Shown piece after piece: positions 23,287 to 32,777 of a DNA stretch of 64,000 nucleotides. The position numbers were made by a program, and so were the translations under genes. The notes under the pieces are model-generated. The model searched no databases. It worked only from the letters and a program-made list of their open reading frames with translations, and had not been told where the DNA came from. Origin of the DNA: Arthrobacter jiangjiafuii (lineage in GTDB: Bacteria; Actinomycetota; Actinomycetes; Actinomycetales; Micrococcaceae); assembly GCF_018622995.1 (NCBI RefSeq), contig NZ_CP076022.1:1674001-1738000 (forward strand), written 5' to 3'. Within the stretch, counting starts at the first letter, position 1. Every line of letters begins with the position of its first letter.

Positions 23287-25269
23287 TCAGAGCCGGCCGG
23301 CTCCCGCGGTTCCCATCCGCGCGGCGAGCCGCGCAAACGGTCCGTCGCCGGCCCGCAGTTCTGCCGCGGTGCCACGTTCCACAATCCGGCCCGCCGCCAG
23401 AACGGCGACCTGCTCGGCGTTCTCCACGGTGGAGAGCCGGTGGGCAATGGTCAGCGTGGTCCGTCCTGCGGCCAGCCGCTCCAGTGCCTGCTGCACCTGC
23501 GCCTCGGTGGTGTTGTCCAGGGCGCTGGTGGCCTCATCCAGGACCAGCACCGGCGGGTTGCGCAGAATGGTCCGGGCGATGGCCAGGCGCTGCTGCTCAC
23601 CGCCGGAGAAGCGGTGCCCACGGGCGCCGACCAAGGTGTCCAACCCCTCCGGCAGGGCCCCGATGGAGTCCGCAATCTGCGCGGCGGCCAGCGCCTGCCA
23701 GAGCTGCTCATCGGTGGCATCCGGAGCTGCGAGCAGCAGGTTTTCCCGCACCGAGGCGTGGATCAGGTAGGTCTCCTGGGAAACCACGCCGACAATCCGG
23801 GCCAGGTCCTCCGGGGCAATGTCCCGCACGTCCACGCCGTCGATGGTGACCTTGCCGGCGCTGGCCTCGTTCAGCCGCGGCAGCAGGGACGCCAGTGTGC
23901 TCTTGCCGGAGCCGGTGGGCCCGACGACGGCGGTGGTTGTGCCCGGGCGCAGCTCCAGGTCGATGCCGCGCAGCACCTCAGTGCCGCCGGTGACGTCGTG
24001 CCCGCCGCCGGTGCCGGTACCGCCGTCGTACGCAAACCGCACACCCTCGAACCGCACGTCGCCGCGCACTGTGGCCGGGTCCAACCGGACGGGATGTTCC
24101 GGCGCCTGGATGGCCGGCACCAGGTCCAGGTATTCAAAGATCCGGCTGAAGAAGGCCAGCGCGGTGACCCACTGCACGCCGATGTTCAGCAGGCCCATGA
24201 CCGGGCGGAAAATGGTGGCCTGCAGGCCGGTGAACGCGACCAGGGTGCCCACGGTCATGCCGCCGCTGGTCGCCGGGAAGCCTGCGGCCAGGTAGATGAC
24301 CGCGGGAATGGCGGCGAAGACAATCTGCATGGTGGCCATCCGCCAGCTGCCGGCGAGCTGGCTGCGCAGCTCCAGCCCCACCAGCTTTTCGGAGCGGTTG
24401 CGGAAGCGGTCGGCGTCGCGCGGGATGGTGCCGAGCGTCTTGGCCAGCCGGACGCCCGAGACGGACAACCCTTCCTCGACCTGCGTGTGTAATGCGGCCA
24501 GCTCACGCTGGCGCTCGTCGGTGACGGTGCGCCGGATTTGCGCCACCCGCCGCGACAGCCAGATTGCCGGGGGCAGCACCACCAGGGAAATCAGGCTCAG
24601 TCCGGGGGAGAGGGCGGCCATGGCCACGGCGGTGGCCACCGCGGTGGTCAGGTTGGAGGCAACGCCGGTGGCCGTGGTGGTCACGACGGACTGCATGCCG
24701 GAGATGTCGTGCGTGAGCCGGGACTGCACCTCACCGCCCCGGGTGCGGGTGAAAAAGCCCAGCGACTGGGCCTGCAGATGGGTGAACAGGTTAACGCGCA
24801 AGGTGTGCATGACGCGCTGGCCCATTCCGGTGGCCAGCCAGGTCTGCACCACGCCCACCACCGAGGTCAGCGCGGCCACGGCCACCATTGCGCCGGCCAG
24901 GAGTGCAAGCAGACGGATGTTTCCGGAGGGCAGTGCGTCGTCAATGACGGCGCGGACCAGGAACGGCTGGGCCAGGTTGATCACCGAGGAGAGGCTGATC
25001 AGTGCGACGACGACGGCGATGGTCCCCTTGTGCGGGGCAAACAGCGCGGCGATCCGCTTGAGGCTGACCGGGTGGCGGGCCAGCTGCTTTTTGTCCGCGG
25101 GGTTCAGCCGGGCCGGGCCACCGCGTCCGCCGCCGCCTCCGCCCGGACCGCCGGGCAAACCGCCCATGCCCGGGCCGCCGCCAAGGCCCGGACCGGCGTC
25201 GGGCCTTCCGCCGGCCATGGCTCCGGCATTGGCTCCCAGCCGGGGGCCCGCTCCTGTGGGTGTAGACAT
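23287..25269 (-). CDS. ABC exporter, fused permease and ATPase (ABCB type)
   Basis: A 660-residue protein starting at ATG 25269 behind AGGAGGAAC. A Gly/Pro-rich cytoplasmic N-terminus of about 55 residues precedes a six-helix transmembrane domain (from GTIAVVVALISLSSV) and a nucleotide-binding domain. The latter has Walker A GPTGSGKST, signature FSGGEQQR, Walker B VLVLDEATSALD and the His-switch IAHRLST. Such half-transporters dimerise and export lipids, peptides or drugs. The gene is divergent from a MarR regulator at 25362 with a palindrome between them, suggesting control by it. Confidence 0.93.
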   Translation of the reverse strand: MSTPTGAGPRLGANAGAMAGGRPDAGPGLGGGPGMGGLPGGPGGGGGGRGGPARLNPADKKQLARHPVSLKRIAALFAPHKGTIAVVVALISLSSVINLAQPFLVRAVIDDALPSGNIRLLALLAGAMVAVAALTSVVGVVQTWLATGMGQRVMHTLRVNLFTHLQAQSLGFFTRTRGGEVQSRLTHDISGMQSVVTTTATGVASNLTTAVATAVAMAALSPGLSLISLVVLPPAIWLSRRVAQIRRTVTDERQRELAALHTQVEEGLSVSGVRLAKTLGTIPRDADRFRNRSEKLVGLELRSQLAGSWRMATMQIVFAAIPAVIYLAAGFPATSGGMTVGTLVAFTGLQATIFRPVMGLLNIGVQWVTALAFFSRIFEYLDLVPAIQAPEHPVRLDPATVRGDVRFEGVRFAYDGGTGTGGGHDVTGGTEVLRGIDLELRPGTTTAVVGPTGSGKSTLASLLPRLNEASAGKVTIDGVDVRDIAPEDLARIVGVVSQETYLIHASVRENLLLAAPDATDEQLWQALAAAQIADSIGALPEGLDTLVGARGHRFSGGEQQRLAIARTILRNPPVLVLDEATSALDNTTEAQVQQALERLAAGRTTLTIAHRLSTVENAEQVAVLAAGRIVERGTAAELRAGDGPFARLAARMGTAGAGRL

Positions 25270-25305
25270 GTTCCTCCTGATGCTGCCGGCCCTTGGATGC
25301 ACCGG

Positions 25306-25329
25306 ATAATGCAGAGGTTACCTCATTAT
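25306..25329. promoter_or_regulatory. Candidate MarR operator between ABC exporter and MarR gene
   Basis: Nested inverted repeats: GAGGT-T-ACCTC at 25314-25324 inside ATAATG (25306-25311) and CATTAT (25324-25329). The site lies 37 bases upstream of the ABC gene start and 33 bases upstream of the MarR start, so one bound dimer could control both. Confidence 0.5.
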
Positions 25330-25361
25330 GTGGCTGCCAGTGAAATGGTTAGACTAAGGCC

Positions 25362-25874
25362 ATGCCTCAGATCAGCGAAGACCATGCCGCCCGTCACCCT
25401 GCCCTGGATGCGGACTCCTCCGGCCTGGGCGACCTGATGCATGCAGCCTTCCGCGGTCTGCGCAGGCGCTGGATGCACCAACTGGCGCCGTTCGACCTGA
25501 CGCCGCACCAGTTTCGGGCGCTGAACGCCGTCGCCCGGGTCGACGCGGCCGGCAGCGTGCAGACAGCCGGCGACGACGGCTGCGCTGAATCCGCCGTGGC
25601 GGGAGTCCGGTTGAAGGACCTGGCCGAGCGGCTGCGCATTGCCCCGCGCTCAGCCACCGAGGTGGTGGACCAGCTTCAGGACAAGGGCCTGCTGGCCCGC
25701 ACTCCTGATCCCTCCGACCGCCGCGCCACCCTGCTGTTGCTGACCGCAGACGGAGCGAAGCTGCGGGACAAAGTGCTGGCCGACCGCAGGCGCGAGGCGG
25801 ACGAGTACTTTTCCGGGCTCAGCCCCCAGGACCGCACGGACCTGCAGCGGATCCTCGGCCAGCTGACCGGCTAG
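25362..25874 (+). CDS. MarR-family transcriptional regulator
   Basis: A 170-residue winged-helix protein. Recognition region LKDLAERLRIAPRSATEVVDQLQDKGLLARTPDP, wing DRRATLLLLT, and C-terminal dimer helix ADEYFSGLSPQDR. A poorly conserved insert (about residues 60-85) precedes the HTH. It is divergent from the ABC exporter and probably represses it. A truncated relative of this gene is found at 33870-34139. Confidence 0.9.
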   Translation: MPQISEDHAARHPALDADSSGLGDLMHAAFRGLRRRWMHQLAPFDLTPHQFRALNAVARVDAAGSVQTAGDDGCAESAVAGVRLKDLAERLRIAPRSATEVVDQLQDKGLLARTPDPSDRRATLLLLTADGAKLRDKVLADRRREADEYFSGLSPQDRTDLQRILGQLTG

Positions 25875-25899
25875 CAGTGGCCGGAGCCGGCTGCCGGTC

Positions 25900-27150
25900 C
25901 TACTGCGCAGGGGAGATGTTGCCGCCTGTCGTGGGGTTGCTGCCCGCCGCAGGGGCATCACCGACCCGCCACACGAACGCGGGGACCGTCCCGTTGATTT
26001 CCCAGTCGCCGACGATCCGGGACTTGTAGATCACCGGATTGTGGGAGGAGATGGTGCGGGCATTGCGCCAGTGCCGGTCGAGTTGGAGGCCCCGGCCGGT
26101 AGCCGAGGCGCCGAGCGCGTTGAAGAGGATGGACGCGGCCCGCTGCACCTGTTCGGTGACCACGATCTGCGCCTGGGCGGAGGCGAACTCCACGGCCAGC
26201 GCGGCGTCGTCGGCCTCCGCTTGGGAAAGCTCCCGGTGCGCCTGGCAGGCGTCCTCCAACAGTTCCGCCACGCGCAGTGCAGCCGCCTCGGAGGCGAACG
26301 CCAGGGCGGAGACTTCCCCGACCACCTGCTGCACCTGGACGTCCCCGCTGGGCCTGGTGCCGTTGCCGTGGCTGAAAGTCCGCGTGCGTCCGCGCACTTC
26401 GGCAGCCACGTCCCGGACGGCCGCCCGGGCGATGCCGGCCAGGGTAGCCACATGGATGAGCTGGTAGACGCCGGTGTCATACGGCGGGTGTTCGGTGTCG
26501 GCAAGGACGTCTGCGGCGGGGACCCTGGCGTTGCGGAACACGGTGGTGCCGCTGGCCGTCAGGCGCTGGCCAAAGCCGTCCCAGTCGTCAATGACCTCGA
26601 CGCCGGGCGCATCCCGGCGGACCAGCGCGATGACGTCTGCGCCGTCGCTGGTCCGTGCCCCGGTCATGATCCAGTCAGCGTAGAGACTTCCGGTTGTGTA
26701 GTACTTCGTGCCGTTGACGAGGTAGTCCCCGCCGTCGCGGGTGATCGTGGTGCTCACGCCGCCCACGGGCACCGGGCCGGTTTCGGTCCAGGCGTTGCCC
26801 AGCACCGCTCCCTCGGCAACACGCCGCAGCCATCCGGCGTCGTTCGCGTACAGCCGCTCCTCCACAAAGGTGATGTGGCTGCGCAGCGCCTGGGCGAGAT
26901 TTGATTCCGCGGCGGCGAGTTCAATGAGCAGGCGGAAGAACTGCGGCGCCGATACGCCGCCGCCGCCCAGTTCCACCGGGACGCGCAACGCGGTGAAGCC
27001 GGCGTCTGCGAGCAGGCGGACCTCGCGGTGCAGGTTGGTGCGCTCGGTTTCGCGCTGCACCGCTCCGGCAGAGATCTCCTCGAACAAGGGACGGAACCGC
27101 GCGCTGAGGCTACTCCAGGAGACGGGCGTGGTCAGGGTTTCAGCTGTCAT
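25900..27150 (-). CDS. DszC/SfnB-like flavin-dependent monooxygenase (acyl-CoA dehydrogenase fold)
   Basis: A 416-residue protein starting at ATG 27150 behind AAGGAG. The acyl-CoA-dehydrogenase fold is shown by LLADAGFTALRVPVELGGGG, GNAWTETGPVP, then NGTKYYTTGSLYADWIMTGA and a C-terminal RNARTISSHNPVIYKSR. The TKYYTTGS..AD pattern and the HNP end are those of DszC and SfnB, which use reduced FMN and O2 to oxidise sulfur compounds, rather than true acyl-CoA dehydrogenases. It is the last gene of a SAM-riboswitch-controlled operon with a peptide-type importer, fitting sulfur scavenging. The substrate is unknown. Confidence 0.8.
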   Translation of the reverse strand: MTAETLTTPVSWSSLSARFRPLFEEISAGAVQRETERTNLHREVRLLADAGFTALRVPVELGGGGVSAPQFFRLLIELAAAESNLAQALRSHITFVEERLYANDAGWLRRVAEGAVLGNAWTETGPVPVGGVSTTITRDGGDYLVNGTKYYTTGSLYADWIMTGARTSDGADVIALVRRDAPGVEVIDDWDGFGQRLTASGTTVFRNARVPAADVLADTEHPPYDTGVYQLIHVATLAGIARAAVRDVAAEVRGRTRTFSHGNGTRPSGDVQVQQVVGEVSALAFASEAAALRVAELLEDACQAHRELSQAEADDAALAVEFASAQAQIVVTEQVQRAASILFNALGASATGRGLQLDRHWRNARTISSHNPVIYKSRIVGDWEINGTVPAFVWRVGDAPAAGSNPTTGGNISPAQ

Positions 27151-27217
27151 GGTTGGACTCCTTCTAAGACTGAACGGGTGGATGGTTCTGCGGGGTAGAG
27201 ATGCCCGGCCGGGCGCG

Positions 27218-28909
27218 TCACACGCCATGAATCCGGGCCGGCATCCGGGGCACGGCGGCGAGCAGGGCACGCGTGTACTCCTGCGCCGGAGCGGTGAAGA
27301 CCGATGCCGCGGTCCCGGATTCGACAACCCGGCCGTCCTTCAGGACCAGGACGTCGTCGCTGACGTGGTGGATGACGCCCAAGTCATGGCTGATGAACAG
27401 GTAGCTCAGGCCAAGCTGGTCCTGCAGATCGGCCAGCAGATCCAGGACCTGGGCCTGGATGGAGACATCCAGCGCCGAGACCGGTTCATCGAGCAGCAGG
27501 ACGCGGGGCTGCACGGCCAGGGCGCGGGCGATGGCCACGCGCTGGCGCTGCCCGCCGGAGAGCGTCAGCGGCCGCCGGTCCAGCAGCTCCGGCGCCAGTC
27601 CCACCTGGCGGAGCAGGTCCGCTGCCCGGTCCCGGCGCTGGCCGGGCGTGCCGATGGAGCCGGCGTCCAGGGCATCTGTGACGATCCGCGCCACACTGAA
27701 CCGCGGGTCGAAGGAGCTCAGCGGATCCTGGTTCACGAGCTGGATGTCAGGCCGGTGCGGGCGGCGGCTGTCCTCGGTGGCCGCCGGGGATCCGGCCGGT
27801 TGTCCCACCCAGGGCAGCCCGCCGAGCGTCACGGTGCCCGCATCCGGTTCCGTCAGGCCCAGGGCGATCCGCGCCGTGGTCGACTTTCCGGACCCGGATT
27901 CACCCACAATGCCCAGCGTCTTGCCGGCAGGCAGGGTGAAGGACACGTCATCGACCACGGTACGCCGCGTGCCGTCCGGGGACCGGTAGCTCTTGGAGAG
28001 GTGGCGGGCTTCCAGGGCCGGAGCGTCCGTGGAGACCGCGGAGGCCCGCGCCGGCCGGGACGCCACGGAAATCCGCGGCGCCGTGGATAACCGGGTGCCC
28101 TTGCCGGCGGCAGAGGGCACGGCATCGATCAGCGCGCGGGTGTACTCATGCCGGGGGTTGCCCAGGACTTCCGCGGTCCGGCCGGATTCGACGATACGGC
28201 CGTGCTGCATGACGGCGATCTCGTCCGCGAGGCGGCTGACCACGGCGAGGTCATGGGAGATGAGGATCAGTCCCCGGCCCTGGTCCTTCAGCCTGGCGAG
28301 CAGGTCCAGGATCTGCGCCTGGACCGTGGCGTCCAGTGCCGTGGTCGGTTCATCGGCGATCACCAGGCGCGGGTTCAGGACCGTGGCCTGGGCAATGAGG
28401 GCCCGCTGGCGCAGGCCGCCGGAGAGTTCACCGGAGCGCTGCCCGGCGCGCAGCTCCGGATCGGGAATCCCGGCGTCGCGCAGGGCAGCGAACACCCGCT
28501 CCTGCCGCTCGGCCCGGCCGCGGACACCGTGGGCGCGCAGGGCTTCGTCAATTTCCTGGCCCACGGTGCGCAGCGGATCCAGGGACACCAGGGCGTCCTG
28601 CAGTACGTAGCCGATGTCCTTGCCGCGCAGCCGCCGCCAGGCCCGCTCGCCCAGCCCGGCGGCGTCGTGCCCGAGGACCTCCAGCCGGTCGGCTGAGACG
28701 CGTGCGTTGGAAGCGTTCAGGCCCACGAGGGCACGCGCGGTGACGGTCTTGCCGGAACCGGATTCGCCCACCAGGGCCAGCGCCTTGCCGGCTCCCAGGG
28801 CCAGCGATACGTCCTTCACCACGTGGGTGGTGCCGCGCGGGGTGCTGAAGGAGATGTTCAGGTTATCGACAGCGATCAGCGGACGCTGCTGCGGGGTGTG
28901 TTCAGTCAT
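27218..28909 (-). CDS. Peptide-type ABC importer ATPase, two fused domains (DppD-DppF)
   Basis: A 563-residue protein starting at ATG 28909. It holds two complete ATPase domains: first Walker A GESGSGKT with signature LSGGLRQRALIA and Walker B VIADEPTTALD; second GESGSGKST, LSGGQRQRVAIARAL and LLLDEPVSALD. Each is followed by the C-terminal oligopeptide-type extension (YTRAL). Fused DppD-DppF proteins are common in actinobacteria. It powers the two permeases encoded just upstream. The gap from the preceding permease stop is 2 bases. Confidence 0.93.
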   Translation of the reverse strand: MTEHTPQQRPLIAVDNLNISFSTPRGTTHVVKDVSLALGAGKALALVGESGSGKTVTARALVGLNASNARVSADRLEVLGHDAAGLGERAWRRLRGKDIGYVLQDALVSLDPLRTVGQEIDEALRAHGVRGRAERQERVFAALRDAGIPDPELRAGQRSGELSGGLRQRALIAQATVLNPRLVIADEPTTALDATVQAQILDLLARLKDQGRGLILISHDLAVVSRLADEIAVMQHGRIVESGRTAEVLGNPRHEYTRALIDAVPSAAGKGTRLSTAPRISVASRPARASAVSTDAPALEARHLSKSYRSPDGTRRTVVDDVSFTLPAGKTLGIVGESGSGKSTTARIALGLTEPDAGTVTLGGLPWVGQPAGSPAATEDSRRPHRPDIQLVNQDPLSSFDPRFSVARIVTDALDAGSIGTPGQRRDRAADLLRQVGLAPELLDRRPLTLSGGQRQRVAIARALAVQPRVLLLDEPVSALDVSIQAQVLDLLADLQDQLGLSYLFISHDLGVIHHVSDDVLVLKDGRVVESGTAASVFTAPAQEYTRALLAAVPRMPARIHGV

Positions 28910-28911
28910 GC

Positions 28912-29805
28912 TCAGGCCTCTGCTTCGAGTCGGCGCTGCAGGTGGTGGCCTACAACGGTGGTGGTGAGAGCGGCGAGGGTGATGAAGACGCCGGGGAAAG
29001 CCGCTATCCACCACGCCACCTGCAGATAATTGCGGCCGTCGGCGAGCATGGCGCCCCATTCCGCGGCCGGCGGTTGGGCGCCGAGGCCGAGGAAGCTCAG
29101 CGACGAGGCCCACACAATGGCCTGCCCAATGCCCAGCGTCACGAGGACGAAGAGCGGACGCGCCACATTGGGGACGATGGTGTGCCAGAGGATGTGCGGC
29201 CGGGAACGGCCCAGGGCGAGGGCGGTTTCCACGTACGGCGATGCCACGACCTGCAGGGTCTGCGTCCGCAGCATCCGGGCGTAACCGGGTGCCGAACCGA
29301 TGCCGACCGCGATGGCCGCTGTGACCACGCCGGTTCCGGATACCGCAATGACGATCAGCGCCAGGAGCAGGCCGGGGAAGGCGAAGAGGATTTCCACGAA
29401 CCGGCAGATGAGGGAGTCAACCCGCCTTCCGGCAACCCCGGCGGTGATGCCGAGGGCGCCGCCCAGGATCAGGCCGATAGCCGTGGCGGCCAGGCCCAGC
29501 AGCAGGGACTGGCCCGCACCGGAGATGACCCGGGAGAAGACATCCCGCCCGTTCTGGTCCGTGCCGAACAGGTGCGCCGGATTCGGTGCCTGGAAGGCAT
29601 TGGCCGGGTCGATCTCGAAGGGGTCCTGCCGTAGGAAAAGAAAGGGCACGACGGCGGCCAGGACGAGGAAGAGGAGCAGCGCAGCGGCGATCCAGACACC
29701 GGCCGGGGTGCCCCGCAGCAGCTGGGCGGCCCGGGAGGCGGCGGGGGCGGCAGCTGCCGGTGTGCCGGATGCCGCCGCTGGGGCGGGTTTGAGGGTGAGG
29801 CTCAT
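28912..29805 (-). CDS. Peptide-type ABC importer permease (DppC-like)
   Basis: A 297-residue membrane protein with an Ala/Pro-rich cytoplasmic N-terminus, a first helix (WIAAALLLFLVLAAVVPFLF) and a BPD-type permease domain. That domain contains HLFGTDQNGRDVFSRVISGAG and the EAA-loop region (RPHILWHTIVPNVARPL), both standard for DppC/OppC. The start overlaps the DppB-like stop as ATGA, so translation is coupled. It forms half of the membrane channel for the substrate delivered by the lipoprotein at 30800. Confidence 0.92.
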   Translation of the reverse strand: MSLTLKPAPAAASGTPAAAAPAASRAAQLLRGTPAGVWIAAALLLFLVLAAVVPFLFLRQDPFEIDPANAFQAPNPAHLFGTDQNGRDVFSRVISGAGQSLLLGLAATAIGLILGGALGITAGVAGRRVDSLICRFVEILFAFPGLLLALIVIAVSGTGVVTAAIAVGIGSAPGYARMLRTQTLQVVASPYVETALALGRSRPHILWHTIVPNVARPLFVLVTLGIGQAIVWASSLSFLGLGAQPPAAEWGAMLADGRNYLQVAWWIAAFPGVFITLAALTTTVVGHHLQRRLEAEA

Positions 29806-30803
29806 GCTGGCGTTCCCTTCGGGTTGGTGCGCGGGTCCACCACGCGGTACAGGAGGTCCACCGCAAGGTTTACGAGGATGTAGACCGCGGCGATGATGAA
29901 GACCACGGCGAGGGTGACGGGCAGGTCGCGGTTGATGATCGCGTCCACCAGGGACCGGCCGAGCCCCGGGCGGGCGAAAATGATCTCCGCGACGACGGCG
30001 GAACTGACCAGGGAGCCCACCGCCCAGGCGGACAGGGTCAGCCCCGGCAGGATGGCGTGCCGCAGCGCATGGATGATCCGTACCGCGGTGTCGCTCAGGC
30101 CCCGGGCCCGGGCACTGAGCACAAAGGGCTGCGCCAGGGCGTCCTCGAAGGATGACCGGGTGACCTGGGCAATGAAGCCGGAGAGAGGAATGGCCAGGGA
30201 CAGTGCCGGCAGGACGAGTGAGATGAAGCCGTCATTACCCGCCACGGGAAACCAGCCCAGGGTCACGGCGAAGACCACGGCGAGCATGATGCCGACCCAA
30301 AACTGGGGGAGGGAGGCGAAGAGGACTTCCACCGCGCGGCCGGCGCTGTCGAGCATCCGTCCCCGACCTACGGTGAGGAGGGTGAAGGCCAGGGCAATCA
30401 GCCAGGCGAAGGCAAGCGCCAGCCCGGCCAGCTGCAGGGTGGGCAGGATCTGCGGGCCGATGATCTCCAGCACCGGCACCTTGAAAATGTAGGACACTCC
30501 GAAGTCGCCCGTGAGGAGCCGGCCGAGGTAGGTGAGGTACTGGATCAGGACCGGCTGGTCCAGGCCGTACTCTGCCCTCACCGCGGCGACCGTCTCGGGC
30601 GACGGTGAGGAGCCGGCGCCACCCAGGATTGCAGTGATGGGGTCGCCGGGGGTGAGCCGCAGGACAAAGAACGTGAGGGTCACGGCGGCCCAGAGGACAA
30701 AGAGGCTGCCGGCGGCACGGGTGGCGATGACGCGCGCGGCCGGGCCGGCCGTCGCCGTAGTGCGGGGTGCTGCGCTGAGGGAATCGAGGGATTGCGTGCT
30801 CAT
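29802..30803 (-). CDS. Peptide-type ABC importer permease (DppB-like)
   Basis: A 333-residue membrane protein with six predicted helices. DppB hallmarks are present: the first helix followed by RLTPGDPITAILGG, then YGLDQPVLIQYLTYLGRLLTGDFGVSY, and the EAA loop (ALRHAILPGLTL). The start codon overlaps the stop of the substrate-binding protein as ATGA. It pairs with the DppC-like protein. Confidence 0.93.
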   Translation of the reverse strand: MSTQSLDSLSAAPRTTATAGPAARVIATRAAGSLFVLWAAVTLTFFVLRLTPGDPITAILGGAGSSPSPETVAAVRAEYGLDQPVLIQYLTYLGRLLTGDFGVSYIFKVPVLEIIGPQILPTLQLAGLALAFAWLIALAFTLLTVGRGRMLDSAGRAVEVLFASLPQFWVGIMLAVVFAVTLGWFPVAGNDGFISLVLPALSLAIPLSGFIAQVTRSSFEDALAQPFVLSARARGLSDTAVRIIHALRHAILPGLTLSAWAVGSLVSSAVVAEIIFARPGLGRSLVDAIINRDLPVTLAVVFIIAAVYILVNLAVDLLYRVVDPRTNPKGTPA

Positions 30804-32440
30804 TTGGGGCTCACCGCGCTTGCGTCGTAGAGGTAGGGCAGGGAGAGGCTGGGTTCCAGATGGAGGCCGGAGTATCGGTCGGCGCGCAGCGCCAGCTGGC
30901 TGGCCTGGTTGTAGAGCGGCAGCTGCAGGGCGTTGTCGCTGACGATCTGCTGGGCCCGGTGATAGAGATCGCGGCGCGCATCGGGGTCATCCGTGGCCAG
31001 GGCCTCGTCGAGGATGGCGTCCAAGCCGGGATTGCGGAAGCCCGAGCCGTTGGGCACGAAGCCTGCTGATTCGGTGTACTCCGAGGCGAAGACGATCCGC
31101 AGCACATCGGCCGTGTTGGTGTTCCAGTAGTCCGCCCGCAGGTCGTACTCGAACCGGTTGCCGAGTTCACTGACGGTGGCGCCGTCGCCGTTTTCGATCA
31201 GGACCTCGAAACCGGCCTTTTTCGCCGTGGCCTGGATCTGGGTGACCAGCGCCTGATGCGCTGTGGGCCAGGCCCCGGGAGTGTAGGGGAAGTGCACTGT
31301 GAGGCGCTGCCCGTCCTTCACCCGGTAGCCGTCGTCGTCGCGCGCGCTCCACCCGGCGTCGTCCAGCAGGGCGGCTGCCCCGGCCGGGTCCGGATCGTAG
31401 ACGTGTTCAAAATCGGGGGAGTAGAAGCCGGTGGTGGAACTGAGAGGTCCGCCGGCCCGGGTCACGGTGCCGAAGTAGACGCTGTTGATGCCGGCGTCCA
31501 CGTACGCGCTGTGCAGGAAGGCCTTGCGCACGTTCAGATCGTCGAAGGGGGCGCGGGTGGTGTTGAGGATCAGGTTGGTGGGGTTGCCCGGCCGGTCCTG
31601 GGTGATGAGTTCAACAGCGGGGTCAGCCTCGGCCTCATCGAAGTTCACCGACGGCATCAGATCGATGGCATCCACCTGTCCGGCGCGGAGCAGCCCGTAT
31701 CGGGTGGAGTCCTCCGGCACGATGCGCCACTCGATCTTTTCGATGTGCGCCGGACCGCTGTGCCGGGCAAAGGGTGGTGCCGAGTTGTAGTCCTCATTGC
31801 GCACGAGGCTGACCTTGGACTGCGGAACGTAGTCCACAATCCTGTACGGGCCGGTGCCCACCGGCGCATTGCAGTTCTCGGCCTGGGGCCGCGTGAGGGC
31901 GTCGGGGGATTCGATGCCCAGGAAGGGTTGGGCCAGGACTTCAAGGAACGCCGCATACGGGCGGTTCAGGGTGACGACGGCGGTTCTCTCGTCCCTGATT
32001 TCAGTGCCGACATAGGGCTTCAGATACCCGCCGGCGGTGCCCGATTGGGTGTCCGGGTCCACCATGTGGTCAAGGTTGGCCTTGACCGCCTCAGCGGTGA
32101 GCTTCGTGCCGTCGGTGAACCAGACGTCGTCGCGCATGGTGAAGGTGTAGGCCAGCCCGTCATCGGACACCGACCAGTCCGTGGCCAGCCAGGGATGGAT
32201 GACGCCTTCGCTGTCCTGCGAGACCAGCGAATCGAGATAGTTGGCGGCCAGGGAAGCCTGCGGCATGTCGCCGTTGACGTGGGGGTCCAGGCAGGAAATG
32301 TCCTTGCCGGTGGCGAAGACGAAGGTGTCGTCCTCGGCGGCTGCCGCGGAGCCTCCGCAGCCGGACAGGGTGAGGATTGCTGCTGCCGCGGCCGCTGCCA
32401 CGGCTGATCCTCTAGGGGTGGTGATGCGTGCTGGTTTCAC
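30800..32440 (-). CDS. Substrate-binding lipoprotein of a peptide-type ABC importer
   Basis: A 546-residue SBP family 5 protein. The start is set at GTG 32440 because AGGAG lies 6 bases upstream; an in-frame ATG at 32458 has no clear ribosome site. The N-terminus is a lipoprotein signal with lipobox LSGC. Family motifs include LDPHVNGDMPQASLAANYLDSLV, YTFTMRDDVWFTDGTKLTAE, and the C-terminal YNQASQLALR. It captures the substrate outside the membrane for the two permeases. Because a SAM riboswitch precedes the gene, an organosulfur compound or methionine-containing peptide is a likelier ligand than general peptides. Confidence 0.92.
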   Translation of the reverse strand: MKPARITTPRGSAVAAAAAAAILTLSGCGGSAAAAEDDTFVFATGKDISCLDPHVNGDMPQASLAANYLDSLVSQDSEGVIHPWLATDWSVSDDGLAYTFTMRDDVWFTDGTKLTAEAVKANLDHMVDPDTQSGTAGGYLKPYVGTEIRDERTAVVTLNRPYAAFLEVLAQPFLGIESPDALTRPQAENCNAPVGTGPYRIVDYVPQSKVSLVRNEDYNSAPPFARHSGPAHIEKIEWRIVPEDSTRYGLLRAGQVDAIDLMPSVNFDEAEADPAVELITQDRPGNPTNLILNTTRAPFDDLNVRKAFLHSAYVDAGINSVYFGTVTRAGGPLSSTTGFYSPDFEHVYDPDPAGAAALLDDAGWSARDDDGYRVKDGQRLTVHFPYTPGAWPTAHQALVTQIQATAKKAGFEVLIENGDGATVSELGNRFEYDLRADYWNTNTADVLRIVFASEYTESAGFVPNGSGFRNPGLDAILDEALATDDPDARRDLYHRAQQIVSDNALQLPLYNQASQLALRADRYSGLHLEPSLSLPYLYDASAVSPK

Positions 32441-32539
32441 TCGGGGCTCCTGAATCATCGCCCGATGGAGGGCAGACAGGACAGCCGGCAGTCACCCCGA
32501 CGCGCCTATGCGCGGCGGGCAGACCAACGAAAGCGGTGA

Positions 32540-32645
32540 GCTTCTCCATCGGTCCTGGCAGTAGCACCGTTCCCCGCTGCTACACGGGGGTGGTTGCTGC
32601 GGCGTCATCGATCCAGGTCTCTCGGCCGCTCGGGATGGTTACGGG
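32540..32645 (-). promoter_or_regulatory. SAM-I (S-box) riboswitch upstream of the ABC importer operon
   Basis: The minus strand carries the conserved aptamer blocks in order: CCATC closing strand, GAGCGGCCGAGAGACCTGG, then GATGACGCCGCAGCAACC, a variable hairpin, GGTGCTACTGCCAGG, and GATGG pairing back to the first CCATC (P1: 32634-32638 with 32546-32550). These are the hallmarks of actinobacterial SAM-I riboswitches. About 100 bases separate it from the lipoprotein gene; I see no clear terminator with a T-tract, so control may be translational. High SAM should switch the operon off, that is the importer and monooxygenase serve sulfur or methionine supply. Confidence 0.9.
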
Positions 32646-32777
32646 TTCAGCAAAGCGCACCGTCGGGCCGGGCGCGACTGTTACGAAATAAGTGGTCACG
32701 CGCCGTAAGTTACGGACATGAGGCGTCGAGTGTGGAGATCATGCCGCCCCGGGACTGGTTTTCGAGCGCGAGCCCGA

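Noticed and set aside
25306-25329. Reading the nested palindrome before the MarR gene as an intrinsic terminator
   Set aside because: It lies between two divergent starts, lacks a T-tract and fits an operator better.
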